A stretch of DNA of 64,000 nucleotides. Source: Stieleria neptunia. GTDB lineage: Bacteria > Planctomycetota > Planctomycetia > Pirellulales > Pirellulaceae. The position numbers and the translations under genes are program-made. The notes beneath the pieces are model-generated. The model saw only the letters and a list, made by a program, of their open reading frames with translations, had not been told where the DNA came from and did no database searches. Below, one piece after another: positions 46,201 through 54,800 of this stretch. Within the stretch, counting starts at the first letter, position 1. The number at the start of each line of letters is the position of its first letter. Location: NCBI RefSeq assembly GCF_007754155.1, contig NZ_CP037423.1, forward strand, positions 8,366,938 to 8,430,937, written 5' to 3'.

Positions 46201-47440
46201 GCTGCGGCACTTGATGCACTGGCTGCCACGTCGCGGGCTGGTCAGCGAAGCGTGCCGCTTGATCGAAGTGTCGCGATTGATGGAACAGCAAAACAGCGTC
46301 GGCATCGGCGCGGTCACGGAATTTGACAGCCTGTTCCGTGACGGGTTCACCGCGTTAGTCGACGCGTTGACGGCCTCGGTGCGTCAAGATCGCGACTACG
46401 AAGAACTCAACGGTGACGAAAACGCGATCGGCGAAGTCCTGATTCCGCTAGTCGAACGGCTGACCGAAACGATGCTCGGTTCGTGGCTCGCCCACAGCCA
46501 AACGCTGCGTTTGTCGCCGCTCGAAACGGTCAACGACCGGCAAAGCTGGGAACGATTGGTCGAATTCATCCGCCGCTACGGCGACCCGATCTTCACCCAG
46601 GTGTTTCTGCAACTCGGCAACGTCCGCGCCATCCTGCATCAAGGCGTCGCGGACTGGCTGCAACGCGTGATCGACGAAGACGACGCCCAGATCGCCGACA
46701 TGCAACTGTTCGAGGATCTGCGGAGCGGAAAACTGTCCATGAACCAGGCCAACCGCTGGATCACCCTGGTCTACGAAACGCTGATCGATCATCACGCCGA
46801 GTACCAGGATTACAACAGCACGACGACGCAAAGCGATCGCGGCGATCTGGTTTACATGTTCATGGATTTCCTGCGTCTGCGGGCCAGCTATGAACGCATC
46901 GCGTGGAACCTGAAACCCGTCATGTGGGCCCACGAAGTCCTGGTCGGAAACGGCCTGGAGAACGCGGCGATGATGTGGCGCCGCAGTTTGAGCGAGCGGA
47001 TCGGCGCCGAAGCCGAAAAGTTCGTGATGCGGCTGCGCAAGATGCAAAAAAACTACTCGATGCGAATGCCCACCGTCGCCGATCGCATCCTGGAACGGTT
47101 CGTCCAGCCGATGACGATCGCGCGGATGCGCGCCTTGGTCAAACCCGCCATGCGGGATGCCGAAGCCGGCCGCGAAAGTTCGCGATTCGAACTGCTGGAA
47201 GAAGAAGCCGAGTTGCTCGCCCGCACGCCGACCGGCGCCGGGTTGGACGTGCCCGCCTGGTTGGCGGCCTTGGAGGAAGAAGTCGAGCAACTCGCCAAAC
47301 GCAGCGCCAGCAGCGAGATCGATCCCGAATCGCTGATGACCATCCCGATCGTTCCGCTGGCCGTCGACGACCTCAACGACCAACTCGACGTCGCCCAGTC
47401 CCAAGGCCGACGACTGCCGCACATGCGGTCCAAAGAGTAG
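43298..47440 (+). CDS. Large cytoplasmic protein of unknown function (~1,380 aa)
   Basis: Start ATG 43298 (a TTG at 43250 is in frame but upstream residues look non-coding). No signal peptide and no TM segment were seen. It appears largely alpha-helical and acidic, with an Asp/Glu-rich stretch around residues 710-760 (GENPDEENDPESGG) and helical repeats throughout. C-terminal LEEEAELLARTPTGAGLD recurs as a short amphipathic helix. No known domain recognised. Codon use and GC match the neighbours, so it is a resident gene, not acquired DNA. Confidence 0.75.
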   Translation: MSNLPPPESICDSLKRLAGYLNFSSGSSDPTIAALWNEAYYHASQGNPLTGTPAWLVLNNWIEQTLAGLAESTSAFADITQARDVSRLLLSELLPAYMDYHRDLLFHQEPEVLFNGFFLARAAESVLRLYSEQASTDDDEDTTSGLVFQAICELNDFVGYRPVAVLENRRCQPYPNEFVRPIPLYVHGAGVSAGPYFELITQTIAILQDSDPDVLRSASFDFQQLAELSLDPRAYDFDHPVNRRPNYHFGGWDERSVNPEGYYDRFVLRQVTLDSLLKRVSDQEQVEIQGLSPDELMTEAATVLAGTILMASGISGWGPTAYSSDVTLSTLMKPIAEYRDAFYLDRLSKLTGDHRERLDAEQQVRRQPFGAARQNLNAALAERRAAQVQHVQLARLYARMGYPDAAGRQIDVVPAASARMICRIDCETTLGLRALRFGKLDQAMEVPQRVYDLIKRAIKCGALADPWDLIGFAGQFSLHPSPECSVHDSRADDLLYLIDQLFSYMAKVWSEAAARNDAASYESISKLYREVAEWWRQFGAHTVESLEAADPLESYDSARLVAQALRVWHEGGAAAGDVKFWAPHAEFFDSPRAYSLVISALLERYDFLPAMALLIHWLGNANEIGLRQGGNSLPRLAERWLMRLRGQFEDESQDDAQRAGCEASEIWPLARKCFDYLEANAEDFWSAPRFELGDNAKPPRDWERELAGENPDEENDPESGGLYDAAYDGVSYRDTTDDGVDGAIFEYSGDGSRDELEAEWKRLVDRLTFLQSLARMWSVAADIVITDGQDDAERAQDQLLALRDWSQRAKVNRVGLLELLDAVREYKITPGGSDKESMRDYDRSRVLRDSLMERIIGTAVEMSDARRLICGAIIAHVASHPSLRPDAADSESSTDQVAGEEAGLDEMSADDVQAVKLYASLIAGDVESTRKLFPEYVDAISRENLLYIPISRGGDPVKIYLARLRQRVLRHLMHWLPRRGLVSEACRLIEVSRLMEQQNSVGIGAVTEFDSLFRDGFTALVDALTASVRQDRDYEELNGDENAIGEVLIPLVERLTETMLGSWLAHSQTLRLSPLETVNDRQSWERLVEFIRRYGDPIFTQVFLQLGNVRAILHQGVADWLQRVIDEDDAQIADMQLFEDLRSGKLSMNQANRWITLVYETLIDHHAEYQDYNSTTTQSDRGDLVYMFMDFLRLRASYERIAWNLKPVMWAHEVLVGNGLENAAMMWRRSLSERIGAEAEKFVMRLRKMQKNYSMRMPTVADRILERFVQPMTIARMRALVKPAMRDAEAGRESSRFELLEEEAELLARTPTGAGLDVPAWLAALEEEVEQLAKRSASSEIDPESLMTIPIVPLAVDDLNDQLDVAQSQGRRLPHMRSKE

Positions 47441-47472
47441 CCGCCAAAAGCTCAACACCGGCGAGTGCTTTG

Positions 47473-49164
47473 TCAGCGATTCAAATACTGTTCTAAGAAC
47501 CGCTGTTGTGATTCATCGCTGCCGATCACGACCATTTCCCCGTCTGTGGGCAGCGTGGTGCTGGGATCCGGATTGACGAGGACTCCGTCGGCGGTGTCAA
47601 TGGCGATCACACTGCAGCCGGTCCGTTGGCGGATGGCGCCCTCGGTCAAGGTTTTGCCGGCAAGGGAGGTCGGGACCTTCACCCTGAAAACGTCCAGCCC
47701 TTCGGCCAGCAGTAACACGTTGCTGCGGTGCAGTAGATTGAAGATCGCGTTGGCCCCCATCGAGGCCTCCGAGATCACAAAATCGGCGCCGGCGCGGTGC
47801 AAGGTGTGAACATTGCGTTCGAGCGTCGCTCGGCTGATGATCTCAATGTCCGCGCGCAAACGCCGACAATAGAGCGTCAAGTAGACGTTCAGCGCGTCGT
47901 CGTGGGTCGTAATCACGACCGCAGACGTTTCCATGATCCCGGCTTGCTTCAGGATCTCCAGATCGGCCGCGTCGCCGACGATCAGCCGGTCGTCAGCGCG
48001 GTTTGCTTTCGCATTTTTCTCCACAACTCGATAATCAATCGACTGCTCGGCAAGCCCGCGAGCGGTCGCGGACCCGACACGGCCGTAGCCGATGATCACG
48101 ATCGGTACGTCGCTGGCGTGATAGATACAAAACAGGCTGTCGTATTCATCGAGTTGCTCGCGTGTTCCGGCCAGCACCAAAACGGTGTTCTCGGCGATCA
48201 GCGTGTCCGGGCCGGCGTTTTGATAGTGCCCTCGTTCCCAAACGCCCGACACGGTCAGATTGACGTGATCACGCAAACGAATGTCTCGAAGCGTTCGCCC
48301 GACGAGCGGCGTTCCAGCGGCACTGGCCTCGGCGACCAACAACTGATCGAATTGCCCGATGACATGCGTCTTGGCGTCGCGTCCGATCACGCGTCGGGCC
48401 AGCGAACGCCCCAACATTTCTGCCAGTTCCAACACGCGAGTGCAGCCCGCCAGCTCGAGGATGTCCACCGAAGCGACGTCAGCCGCCGTGGCGACGATGG
48501 GGACCGTCTCGGCGACTTCGCGCGCGGTGAATGCGACGTTGGTGTTGACCACATCTGTGCCGACGGTGGCCACCAGCGCTGCCTTGTCGGTACGCAACAG
48601 TCGATACGTCTCCGGATCATCCAATTCCCCGACGACGACTCTCAAGTCCAGATCATGAAGCCGCAACGCTTCTGCGACTTCCGGAACCAAGATGACGTAC
48701 GGATATTGGTACTGCGTCAGTTTCTTGATCAACGCGGCGTCGATCGGGCCGTAATGCGTCAAGATGACGTGGCCCTCGGCGTCTTCAGGCAACTCGCGAG
48801 GTGCCCGCGCCGCCTCCTGGGCTTCCATCCACGGTGCATAGAAAAACTGAATGAAGGTAAACGGCAACAGGATCAGCATGAACAATGTTCCGCTCATCAA
48901 CACCAGCATCGAAAACACCCGCCCCAAGTCGGTGTGGAACGTGATGTCGCCGAACCCCAGCGTGGACATCACCGTCAACGTCCAATAGATGCCCGTGATC
49001 CAACTGTAGCGACGACCTTCCCAGGCCATCAGGTAGTGAAAGAACACGCTGTAGACGAGGATCATCGCCAGCAACGTGACGACGAACTGAGCAAGCACCC
49101 GCAGGTTGCGGCGACTGGCACGGTTCCGCATAAAATGCAGATACAGCGTGGTGAATGACTTCAT
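47473..49164 (-). CDS. Potassium channel with RCK (TrkA-N/TrkA-C) domains
   Basis: A 563-aa protein. Start ATG 49164 has GGAG 6 nt upstream. Two TM helices (VLAQFVVTLLAMILVYSVFF and MLVLMSGTLFMLILLPFTFI) flank the selectivity filter STLGFGDITF. Two cytosolic RCK-type units follow: a degenerate one from GHVILTHYGPIDAALIKKL and a second with dinucleotide motif VVIIGYGRVGSATARGL; a TrkA-C domain is near the C-terminus (VFRVKVPTSLAGKTLTEGAI). Ligand-gated K+ efflux or uptake at the inner membrane. Confidence 0.9.
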   Translation of the reverse strand: MKSFTTLYLHFMRNRASRRNLRVLAQFVVTLLAMILVYSVFFHYLMAWEGRRYSWITGIYWTLTVMSTLGFGDITFHTDLGRVFSMLVLMSGTLFMLILLPFTFIQFFYAPWMEAQEAARAPRELPEDAEGHVILTHYGPIDAALIKKLTQYQYPYVILVPEVAEALRLHDLDLRVVVGELDDPETYRLLRTDKAALVATVGTDVVNTNVAFTAREVAETVPIVATAADVASVDILELAGCTRVLELAEMLGRSLARRVIGRDAKTHVIGQFDQLLVAEASAAGTPLVGRTLRDIRLRDHVNLTVSGVWERGHYQNAGPDTLIAENTVLVLAGTREQLDEYDSLFCIYHASDVPIVIIGYGRVGSATARGLAEQSIDYRVVEKNAKANRADDRLIVGDAADLEILKQAGIMETSAVVITTHDDALNVYLTLYCRRLRADIEIISRATLERNVHTLHRAGADFVISEASMGANAIFNLLHRSNVLLLAEGLDVFRVKVPTSLAGKTLTEGAIRQRTGCSVIAIDTADGVLVNPDPSTTLPTDGEMVVIGSDESQQRFLEQYLNR

Positions 49165-49238
49165 GACGTCTCCGGAGTCGTAATCTCGCCCGCCCCGGGG
49201 AAAAAGGGTCAGGAGCCTTTTTGGCACTCTGGGCAACT

Positions 49239-51136
49239 GTAACAGTTTAGTCCTCTTGGAACTGCTATTGGTCGATTTTGGGGCGGCGGGATAAATTGGT
49301 GGCAATCGAGGATTGCCGCGAAATGTCTATTCCAATCTATCCCAACCACGAGCACGCTTGCCCCAATGTAGGGAATTGCCCGCATCTTGGTGGCGCCTCG
49401 GTGATTTCTGTTGCGATGGTAGCTAATCAAAGCGAGGACACCCGAGAATCATCGCTTCGCCAGATTCGATTGCTCGAAAAGCGTAACAGCGAATTGCTCA
49501 GCGACGTCGTCAGCCTCCAAGAGCAACTGGAACGCGTCAAACTTGAATTGAAGATTGAGCGGCAGAACAAGTTTGCAACCAATGAGCAGTCTGACGACGA
49601 TGCGAAACCGGAATTGCAAGAGGCCAACCAAGATGATTCGGGTCGCAAAGCTAAACGCGGCGCCCCGGTAGGTCATCCAGGATGGTTTCGAAAGACTCCC
49701 CAAGAGTACGATTGGGACATTGATGTCAAGGCTCCTCGAGTCTGCCCCTGCTGCGCGAGTCGCCAAGTCATTTTGTTGGATGCCGATCCATTGGAGCACC
49801 TGCAGGAAGATATTGTTGATGGACAGTTCCGCGTCGTGCTCTATCGTCATGTGGTCGCCAAATGCATCGCCTGTGATACGCTTGTGCAAAAAGCTGGTCC
49901 GGGAGAGGTTCTGGGAAGTCGCATAGGACCAGGGTTGCGCAGCAAGGCGATCTATCTCCGCAATGTCATTGGCATTACCTACCGCAAGGTCCCACGAGCG
50001 ATTGAAGAGTTATTTGGAATCACGTTCACAGCGGCAGCACTGATCGGTTTCGAAAAGGCTCTTGCGAAGCTTGCCGAACCGGTTGTCGACGATATCGCCA
50101 AGAAGCTTGCCAGCACTGACGGGCCAGTCTATGCGGATGAAACCTACTGGACCTTAGACGGCGATCGCGCCTACTTTTGGGTACACGGCAACGAACAGTT
50201 CATCCATTTCACTTTTGAAACGACGCGTGCGGGGTTCGTTTCACGCGACGTTCTTGGCCCTGACTTTTGCGGCACTTTGGTAACGGACTGCTACGGTGGC
50301 TACAATGCTCAGGTCGCTGGCGCGAAGCAAAAATGTTTGGCACATCTTGCTCGAACCTCGCGTGATTGGCAAAAGCTCGTTGCTCCGGTATCAGCCGACT
50401 ATCAGTTCTTCGAAGATGTCAAGCAATTCGTCCAACGCGGTACTCGCCTCCACCGCCGACGAAAAGCCGGTAAGCTAAAAGGAGCTGCACTTGAGTCTGA
50501 GATCTTGTGGCTGCGAAACGAATTGGAACGCCTTTCGTTGACTGATGTCGAAGACGAAAAAGCGATCCAACTTCAAGGGCGAATTCTTCGTCACCTCTCA
50601 GAGTGGTTGGTGTTCATCGACGATCCACGAGTTTCGCCGACGAACAACCTTGCAGAACGTGCTATTCGCCCACTAGTCGTGTTGCGCAAGATCTGCTTCG
50701 GCAGCCGAAGTCGGGAAGGTGGTGAGCGGATGGCAGATCTGATGAGCGTTGCAGAGACAGCGCGGCGTCATGGGCACCGTGCCAGCGACATCTACTACGG
50801 TCTTTTCACGCGACCTCCGGACGAAGTACTGCGTTCGCTTTATGCACCGGCGTAGCGGCTACGCCGGTGCAGGCGATCGTGTCGCCTCTTCATAGGAAGA
50901 GACAAGCTGCGACTCCGGAAGAAGCAGCGAGCGAAATTCTCAGCCGAGCGACTCACCTGTAGTCACGTTCGCTGGACGATTCCGGTGAAACGACGTTGAA
51001 TGCTGCGCTGATGGTAAACCAATCGGCACGCCCCATGACAGACTGCGGGGAGAGCTGAATCCAATCCTTCGGCGATGCGCAGTTCGAGCGATGGTCCGAC
51101 ACCACCGTCCCCCAGGTCATTCAACTAAACTGTTAC
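49239..51136 (+). mobile_element. IS66-family insertion sequence, copy 1
   Basis: A 1,898-bp element with 13-bp terminal inverted repeats GTAACAGTTTAGT (left 49239-49251, inverted at the right end 51124-51136). It is flanked by an 8-bp target duplication GGGCAACT (49231-49238 and 51137-51144), the size expected for IS66. It contains a single tnpC-type transposase and no tnpA/tnpB, as in the ISBst12 subgroup. Confidence 0.95.
49323..50855 (+). CDS. IS66-family transposase (TnpC), copy 1
   Basis: A 510-aa transposase (525 aa if TTG 49278 is used). N-terminal CPNVGNCPH Cys cluster, a leucine-zipper coiled coil (about residues 40-80), the IS66 zinc finger (CPCCASRQV and CIACDT), then the DDE domain with Asp in YADETYW, Asp in TDCYGGYN and Glu in NNLAERAIRP; all three are intact. 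The protein is identical to copy 2, so both are probably active or recently active. GC content is lower than the host genes. Confidence 0.93.
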   Translation: MSIPIYPNHEHACPNVGNCPHLGGASVISVAMVANQSEDTRESSLRQIRLLEKRNSELLSDVVSLQEQLERVKLELKIERQNKFATNEQSDDDAKPELQEANQDDSGRKAKRGAPVGHPGWFRKTPQEYDWDIDVKAPRVCPCCASRQVILLDADPLEHLQEDIVDGQFRVVLYRHVVAKCIACDTLVQKAGPGEVLGSRIGPGLRSKAIYLRNVIGITYRKVPRAIEELFGITFTAAALIGFEKALAKLAEPVVDDIAKKLASTDGPVYADETYWTLDGDRAYFWVHGNEQFIHFTFETTRAGFVSRDVLGPDFCGTLVTDCYGGYNAQVAGAKQKCLAHLARTSRDWQKLVAPVSADYQFFEDVKQFVQRGTRLHRRRKAGKLKGAALESEILWLRNELERLSLTDVEDEKAIQLQGRILRHLSEWLVFIDDPRVSPTNNLAERAIRPLVVLRKICFGSRSREGGERMADLMSVAETARRHGHRASDIYYGLFTRPPDEVLRSLYAPA

Positions 51137-51202
51137 GGGCAACTGCCGTTTGCCTATTCTTCCTAAAAGGCTCCTGACCCTTTTTTGGCACGCATTACAG
51201 AT

Positions 51203-53100
51203 GTAACAGTTTAGTCCTCTTGGAACTGCTATTGGTCGATTTTGGGGCGGCGGGATAAATTGGTGGCAATCGAGGATTGCCGCGAAATGTCTATTCCAAT
51301 CTATCCCAACCACGAGCACGCTTGCCCCAATGTAGGGAATTGCCCGCATCTTGGTGGCGCCTCGGTGATTTCTGTTGCGATGGTAGCTAATCAAAGCGAG
51401 GACACCCGAGAATCATCGCTTCGCCAGATTCGATTGCTCGAAAAGCGTAACAGCGAATTGCTCAGCGACGTCGTCAGCCTCCAAGAGCAACTGGAACGCG
51501 TCAAACTTGAATTGAAGATTGAGCGGCAGAACAAGTTTGCAACCAATGAGCAGTCTGACGACGATGCGAAACCGGAATTGCAAGAGGCCAACCAAGATGA
51601 TTCGGGTCGCAAAGCTAAACGCGGCGCCCCGGTAGGTCATCCAGGATGGTTTCGAAAGACTCCCCAAGAGTACGATTGGGACATTGATGTCAAGGCTCCT
51701 CGAGTCTGCCCCTGCTGCGCGAGTCGCCAAGTCATTTTGTTGGATGCCGATCCATTGGAGCACCTGCAGGAAGATATTGTTGATGGACAGTTCCGCGTCG
51801 TGCTCTATCGTCATGTGGTCGCCAAATGCATCGCCTGTGATACGCTTGTGCAAAAAGCTGGTCCGGGAGAGGTTCTGGGAAGTCGCATAGGACCAGGGTT
51901 GCGCAGCAAGGCGATCTATCTCCGCAATGTCATTGGCATTACCTACCGCAAGGTCCCACGAGCGATTGAAGAGTTATTTGGAATCACGTTCACAGCGGCA
52001 GCACTGATCGGTTTCGAAAAGGCTCTTGCGAAGCTTGCCGAACCGGTTGTCGACGATATCGCCAAGAAGCTTGCCAGCACTGACGGGCCAGTCTATGCGG
52101 ATGAAACCTACTGGACCTTAGACGGCGATCGCGCCTACTTTTGGGTACACGGCAACGAACAGTTCATCCATTTCACTTTTGAAACGACGCGTGCGGGGTT
52201 CGTTTCACGCGACGTTCTTGGCCCTGACTTTTGCGGCACTTTGGTAACGGACTGCTACGGTGGCTACAATGCTCAGGTCGCTGGCGCGAAGCAAAAATGT
52301 TTGGCACATCTTGCTCGAACCTCGCGTGATTGGCAAAAGCTCGTTGCTCCGGTATCAGCCGACTATCAGTTCTTCGAAGATGTCAAGCAATTCGTCCAAC
52401 GCGGTACTCGCCTCCACCGCCGACGAAAAGCCGGTAAGCTAAAAGGAGCTGCACTTGAGTCTGAGATCTTGTGGCTGCGAAACGAATTGGAACGCCTTTC
52501 GTTGACTGATGTCGAAGACGAAAAAGCGATCCAACTTCAAGGGCGAATTCTTCGTCACCTCTCAGAGTGGTTGGTGTTCATCGACGATCCACGAGTTTCG
52601 CCGACGAACAACCTTGCAGAACGTGCTATTCGCCCACTAGTCGTGTTGCGCAAGATCTGCTTCGGCAGCCGAAGTCGGGAAGGTGGTGAGCGGATGGCAG
52701 ATCTGATGAGCGTTGCAGAGACAGCGCGGCGTCATGGGCACCGTGCCAGCGACATCTACTACGGTCTTTTCACGCGACCTCCGGACGAAGTACTGCGTTC
52801 GCTTTATGCACCGGCGTAGCGGCTACGCCGGTGCAGGCGATCGTGTCGCCTCTTCATAGGAAGAGACAAGCTGCGACTCCGGAAGAAGCAGCGAGCGAAA
52901 TTCTCAGCCGAGCGACTCACCTGTAGTCACGTTCGCTGGACGATTCCGGTGAAACGACGTTGAATGCTGCGCTGATGGTAAACCAATCGGCACGCCCCAT
53001 GACAGACTGCGGGGAGAGCTGAATCCAATCCTTCGGCGATGCGCAGTTCGAGCGATGGTCCGACACCACCGTCCCCCAGGTCATTCAACTAAACTGTTAC
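51203..53100 (+). mobile_element. IS66-family insertion sequence, copy 2
   Basis: A 1,898-bp element, apparently identical to copy 1 at a constant offset of 1,964 bp, with the same terminal repeats. The flanks differ: TTACAGAT on the left and CCCGAGAG on the right, so no target duplication exists. This indicates deletion or recombination next to the element after insertion. Confidence 0.95.
51287..52819 (+). CDS. IS66-family transposase (TnpC), copy 2
   Basis: Identical in translation to copy 1, with intact zinc finger and DDE triad (YADETYW, TDCYGGYN, NNLAERAIRP). ATG 51287 is the likely start; TTG 51242 is an in-frame alternative. It lies between the terminal repeats of IS copy 2. Confidence 0.93.
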   Translation: MSIPIYPNHEHACPNVGNCPHLGGASVISVAMVANQSEDTRESSLRQIRLLEKRNSELLSDVVSLQEQLERVKLELKIERQNKFATNEQSDDDAKPELQEANQDDSGRKAKRGAPVGHPGWFRKTPQEYDWDIDVKAPRVCPCCASRQVILLDADPLEHLQEDIVDGQFRVVLYRHVVAKCIACDTLVQKAGPGEVLGSRIGPGLRSKAIYLRNVIGITYRKVPRAIEELFGITFTAAALIGFEKALAKLAEPVVDDIAKKLASTDGPVYADETYWTLDGDRAYFWVHGNEQFIHFTFETTRAGFVSRDVLGPDFCGTLVTDCYGGYNAQVAGAKQKCLAHLARTSRDWQKLVAPVSADYQFFEDVKQFVQRGTRLHRRRKAGKLKGAALESEILWLRNELERLSLTDVEDEKAIQLQGRILRHLSEWLVFIDDPRVSPTNNLAERAIRPLVVLRKICFGSRSREGGERMADLMSVAETARRHGHRASDIYYGLFTRPPDEVLRSLYAPA

Positions 53101-53409
53101 CCCGAGAGTGATCTCGCCCGGCAGCTGCTCCGCGACCCGTACAACTTTGATTTCCTGACCCTGACTGAGCGGCACAACGAACGGGAACTGGAGGACGGCC
53201 TGATCGAGCACCTGACTAAATTTCTGCTCGAACTGGGCGCCGGTTTTGCCTTCGTCGGCCGGCAATACAAAATTACCGTCGACGGCGACGAGTACAGCAT
53301 CGACCTGCTGTTCTACCACCTACGGCTGCACTGCTACGTCGTGATCGAGCTGAAGGTAGAAAAGTTCAAACCCGAGTACGCCGGGAAACTAAACTTCTAC
53401 TTACAGATG
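53101..53409 (+). pseudogene. Truncated YhcG/DUF1016 PD-(D/E)XK nuclease fragment
   Basis: About 100 codons starting directly at the right end of IS copy 2. PYNFDFLTLTERHNERELED, FLLELGAGFAFVGRQYKI and the nuclease core SIDLLFYH with IELKVEKFKPEYAGKLNFYL match the C-terminal half of YhcG. The N-terminal half is missing and homology stops after NFYL, where the frame continues as antisense of the metallopeptidase. The family is linked to restriction-modification and other defence or DNA-processing loci. Both ends are broken, so it is a remnant. Confidence 0.85.
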
Positions 53410-54402
53410 CGCCGGAATGTGCGGCCCGAGCTTCGGTTGGCTATCGACGAGTCGTTGTCGTCCGATATGCACGTGCGAAGAAAAAACCGCGTAGTTGTCC
53501 GCATTGCGCATGCGTTGCTTGTGCGTCAGTCGAAAAATCTTGTCTCGGTAACAATGGTCTTTGATGTACAGAAAGGTTTCATCGTCGATGAAATGAAACA
53601 ACTCGTGCATCAGAATGTGCATAAACTTATCCTTCTTCGGTTCGCTCATTTTTTGGCACAGGTAGATGTGTGCCGGATCGGTTACAGAATTGCGTTTGCT
53701 GCTCTTGCTTTCGGTGCGGGGAACATACGCAAAATAGTTCTTGCCGAGCGGATCGATGGTGAAGATCGAGACTCCGACGGGATTCGAGCCAGTCAGTGGG
53801 ATCGGGGGAACCTGAAGCGCAGCGTAGGCCCGCCGCAGCGTGGTTCGAATCAGGCCGAGTTCGCTGAGTGTTTCGGAGCTTGAAAGTTTGCTGAAGTCGA
53901 AATAGAGATCGGCCATCTCGTAATCGCGTTTGGACGTAAACAATCCCTCCCCGAGACGCACGTAGTCGATCGCGCCTTCGATCGTACGCCGCGCCTTGAG
54001 CGACATTTGATTCAAATCCGGCATCGCAGTGACGACCCTGGCGAGCAGCGCGGCATTTTGAGCTTTCATGCGATGTTTGGGAATCTCATTCATCCGTTTG
54101 AGCGTCGGGCCATGCGGGTCGACACGACCATCGCTGCCGGTCCGTTGAAAGCGTTGGAAATCAAGAATCGCCTTGTTCGTTTTCGGACCGATCCAACCGT
54201 CCTCGTCCAACGCGACCACCGGACCGCCGTCCTGCGGGCCAATTAAGTTGAGCAGCCGTTGAATCGTGCGGACGTCGTCGCGATCATTTCGACCGCCCTG
54301 TCCGACCGACGCGCCGATTTCCCAAGCCGAAACGCCCCCTTCGAAACAATGCTCGACACACTCGCGACCGGTATTGGCAAGAATTTTCATCGCTCGACCC
54401 AT
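53401..54402 (-). CDS. Aspzincin-like (M35-type) metallopeptidase with peptidoglycan-binding domain
   Basis: A 333-aa protein. Residues about 40-105 resemble a peptidoglycan-binding domain (DDVRTIQRLLNLIG, and DEDGWIGPKTNKAILDFQRF). The catalytic part has HELFHFIDDE (HEXXH zinc site) and downstream RNADNYAVFSSH, the pattern of lysine-specific/deuterolysin aspzincins, where an Asp is the third ligand. No signal peptide was seen. ATG 54390 is an alternative start. The C-terminus reaches the yhcG junction and its stop codon is formed from yhcG-derived DNA, so the native tail may be lost. It may be part of a toxin or effector cargo; inference only. Confidence 0.75.
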   Translation of the reverse strand: MGRAMKILANTGRECVEHCFEGGVSAWEIGASVGQGGRNDRDDVRTIQRLLNLIGPQDGGPVVALDEDGWIGPKTNKAILDFQRFQRTGSDGRVDPHGPTLKRMNEIPKHRMKAQNAALLARVVTAMPDLNQMSLKARRTIEGAIDYVRLGEGLFTSKRDYEMADLYFDFSKLSSSETLSELGLIRTTLRRAYAALQVPPIPLTGSNPVGVSIFTIDPLGKNYFAYVPRTESKSSKRNSVTDPAHIYLCQKMSEPKKDKFMHILMHELFHFIDDETFLYIKDHCYRDKIFRLTHKQRMRNADNYAVFSSHVHIGRQRLVDSQPKLGPHIPAHL

Positions 54403-54557
54403 GACTGACGTGGTTCGAAGTCAACACGTCGGCGAATTGGCCGCGGTTGATCCACTGATTTCCCGGCACCCAATTGTCTCGGATGGGGCGGAAAAACGCG
54501 AACATTTTCTTGCCGGTTCCGGCGAGACGATCAAAAGAGCGTCAAAAAAACAGCCAT

Positions 54558-54660
54558 CGTACGACGACCTTTCCAGGTCGTCGAGAATCATTCTGCGACG
54601 GTCCGGAAGGGCCGTCGTACACAGAGACGTGCGACGGTCCGGAAGGGCCGTCGGACAGAA
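54558..54660. repeat. Interspersed palindromic repeat, inverted orientation
   Basis: Right half ACGACGACCTTTCCAGGTCG is followed by two left-half units of GCGACGGTCCGGAAGGGCCGTCG. It lies in the 398-bp gap between the metallopeptidase and rhaB, in which no gene was recognised. Confidence 0.8.
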
Positions 54661-54800
54661 ATGGCTTGTGTCCGGAGACTGCTACTCGGAGCGCCCGCGA
54701 AGATTTATATTGATCACGATCCACACACCGGATCCGGATTCCAGCCTTCTGGAAACTGGAATTTTCATCCTACTCCCTCTTTTCCCTCTGAGACGCTCGC

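Larger units (their letters stand above)
49201..51186. repeat. AAAAAGGGTCAGGAGC palindromic element interrupted by IS66 copy 1
   Basis: Left part 49201-49238 and right part 51145-51186 together restore an ~80-bp palindrome homologous to 20143-20222. The IS sits in its central loop. Confidence 0.85.

Noticed and set aside
47797..49158. 453-codon frame on the plus strand
   Set aside because: Antisense of the K+ channel gene, which has an intact selectivity filter and RCK motifs.
53341..53883. 180-codon frame continuing from the yhcG fragment
   Set aside because: Only the first ~23 codons are yhcG; the rest is antisense of the metallopeptidase. A chance composite frame.
54558..54660. Possible CRISPR-like array
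   Set aside because: Units are palindromic halves of a dispersed repeat, with no regular unique spacers and no cas genes.
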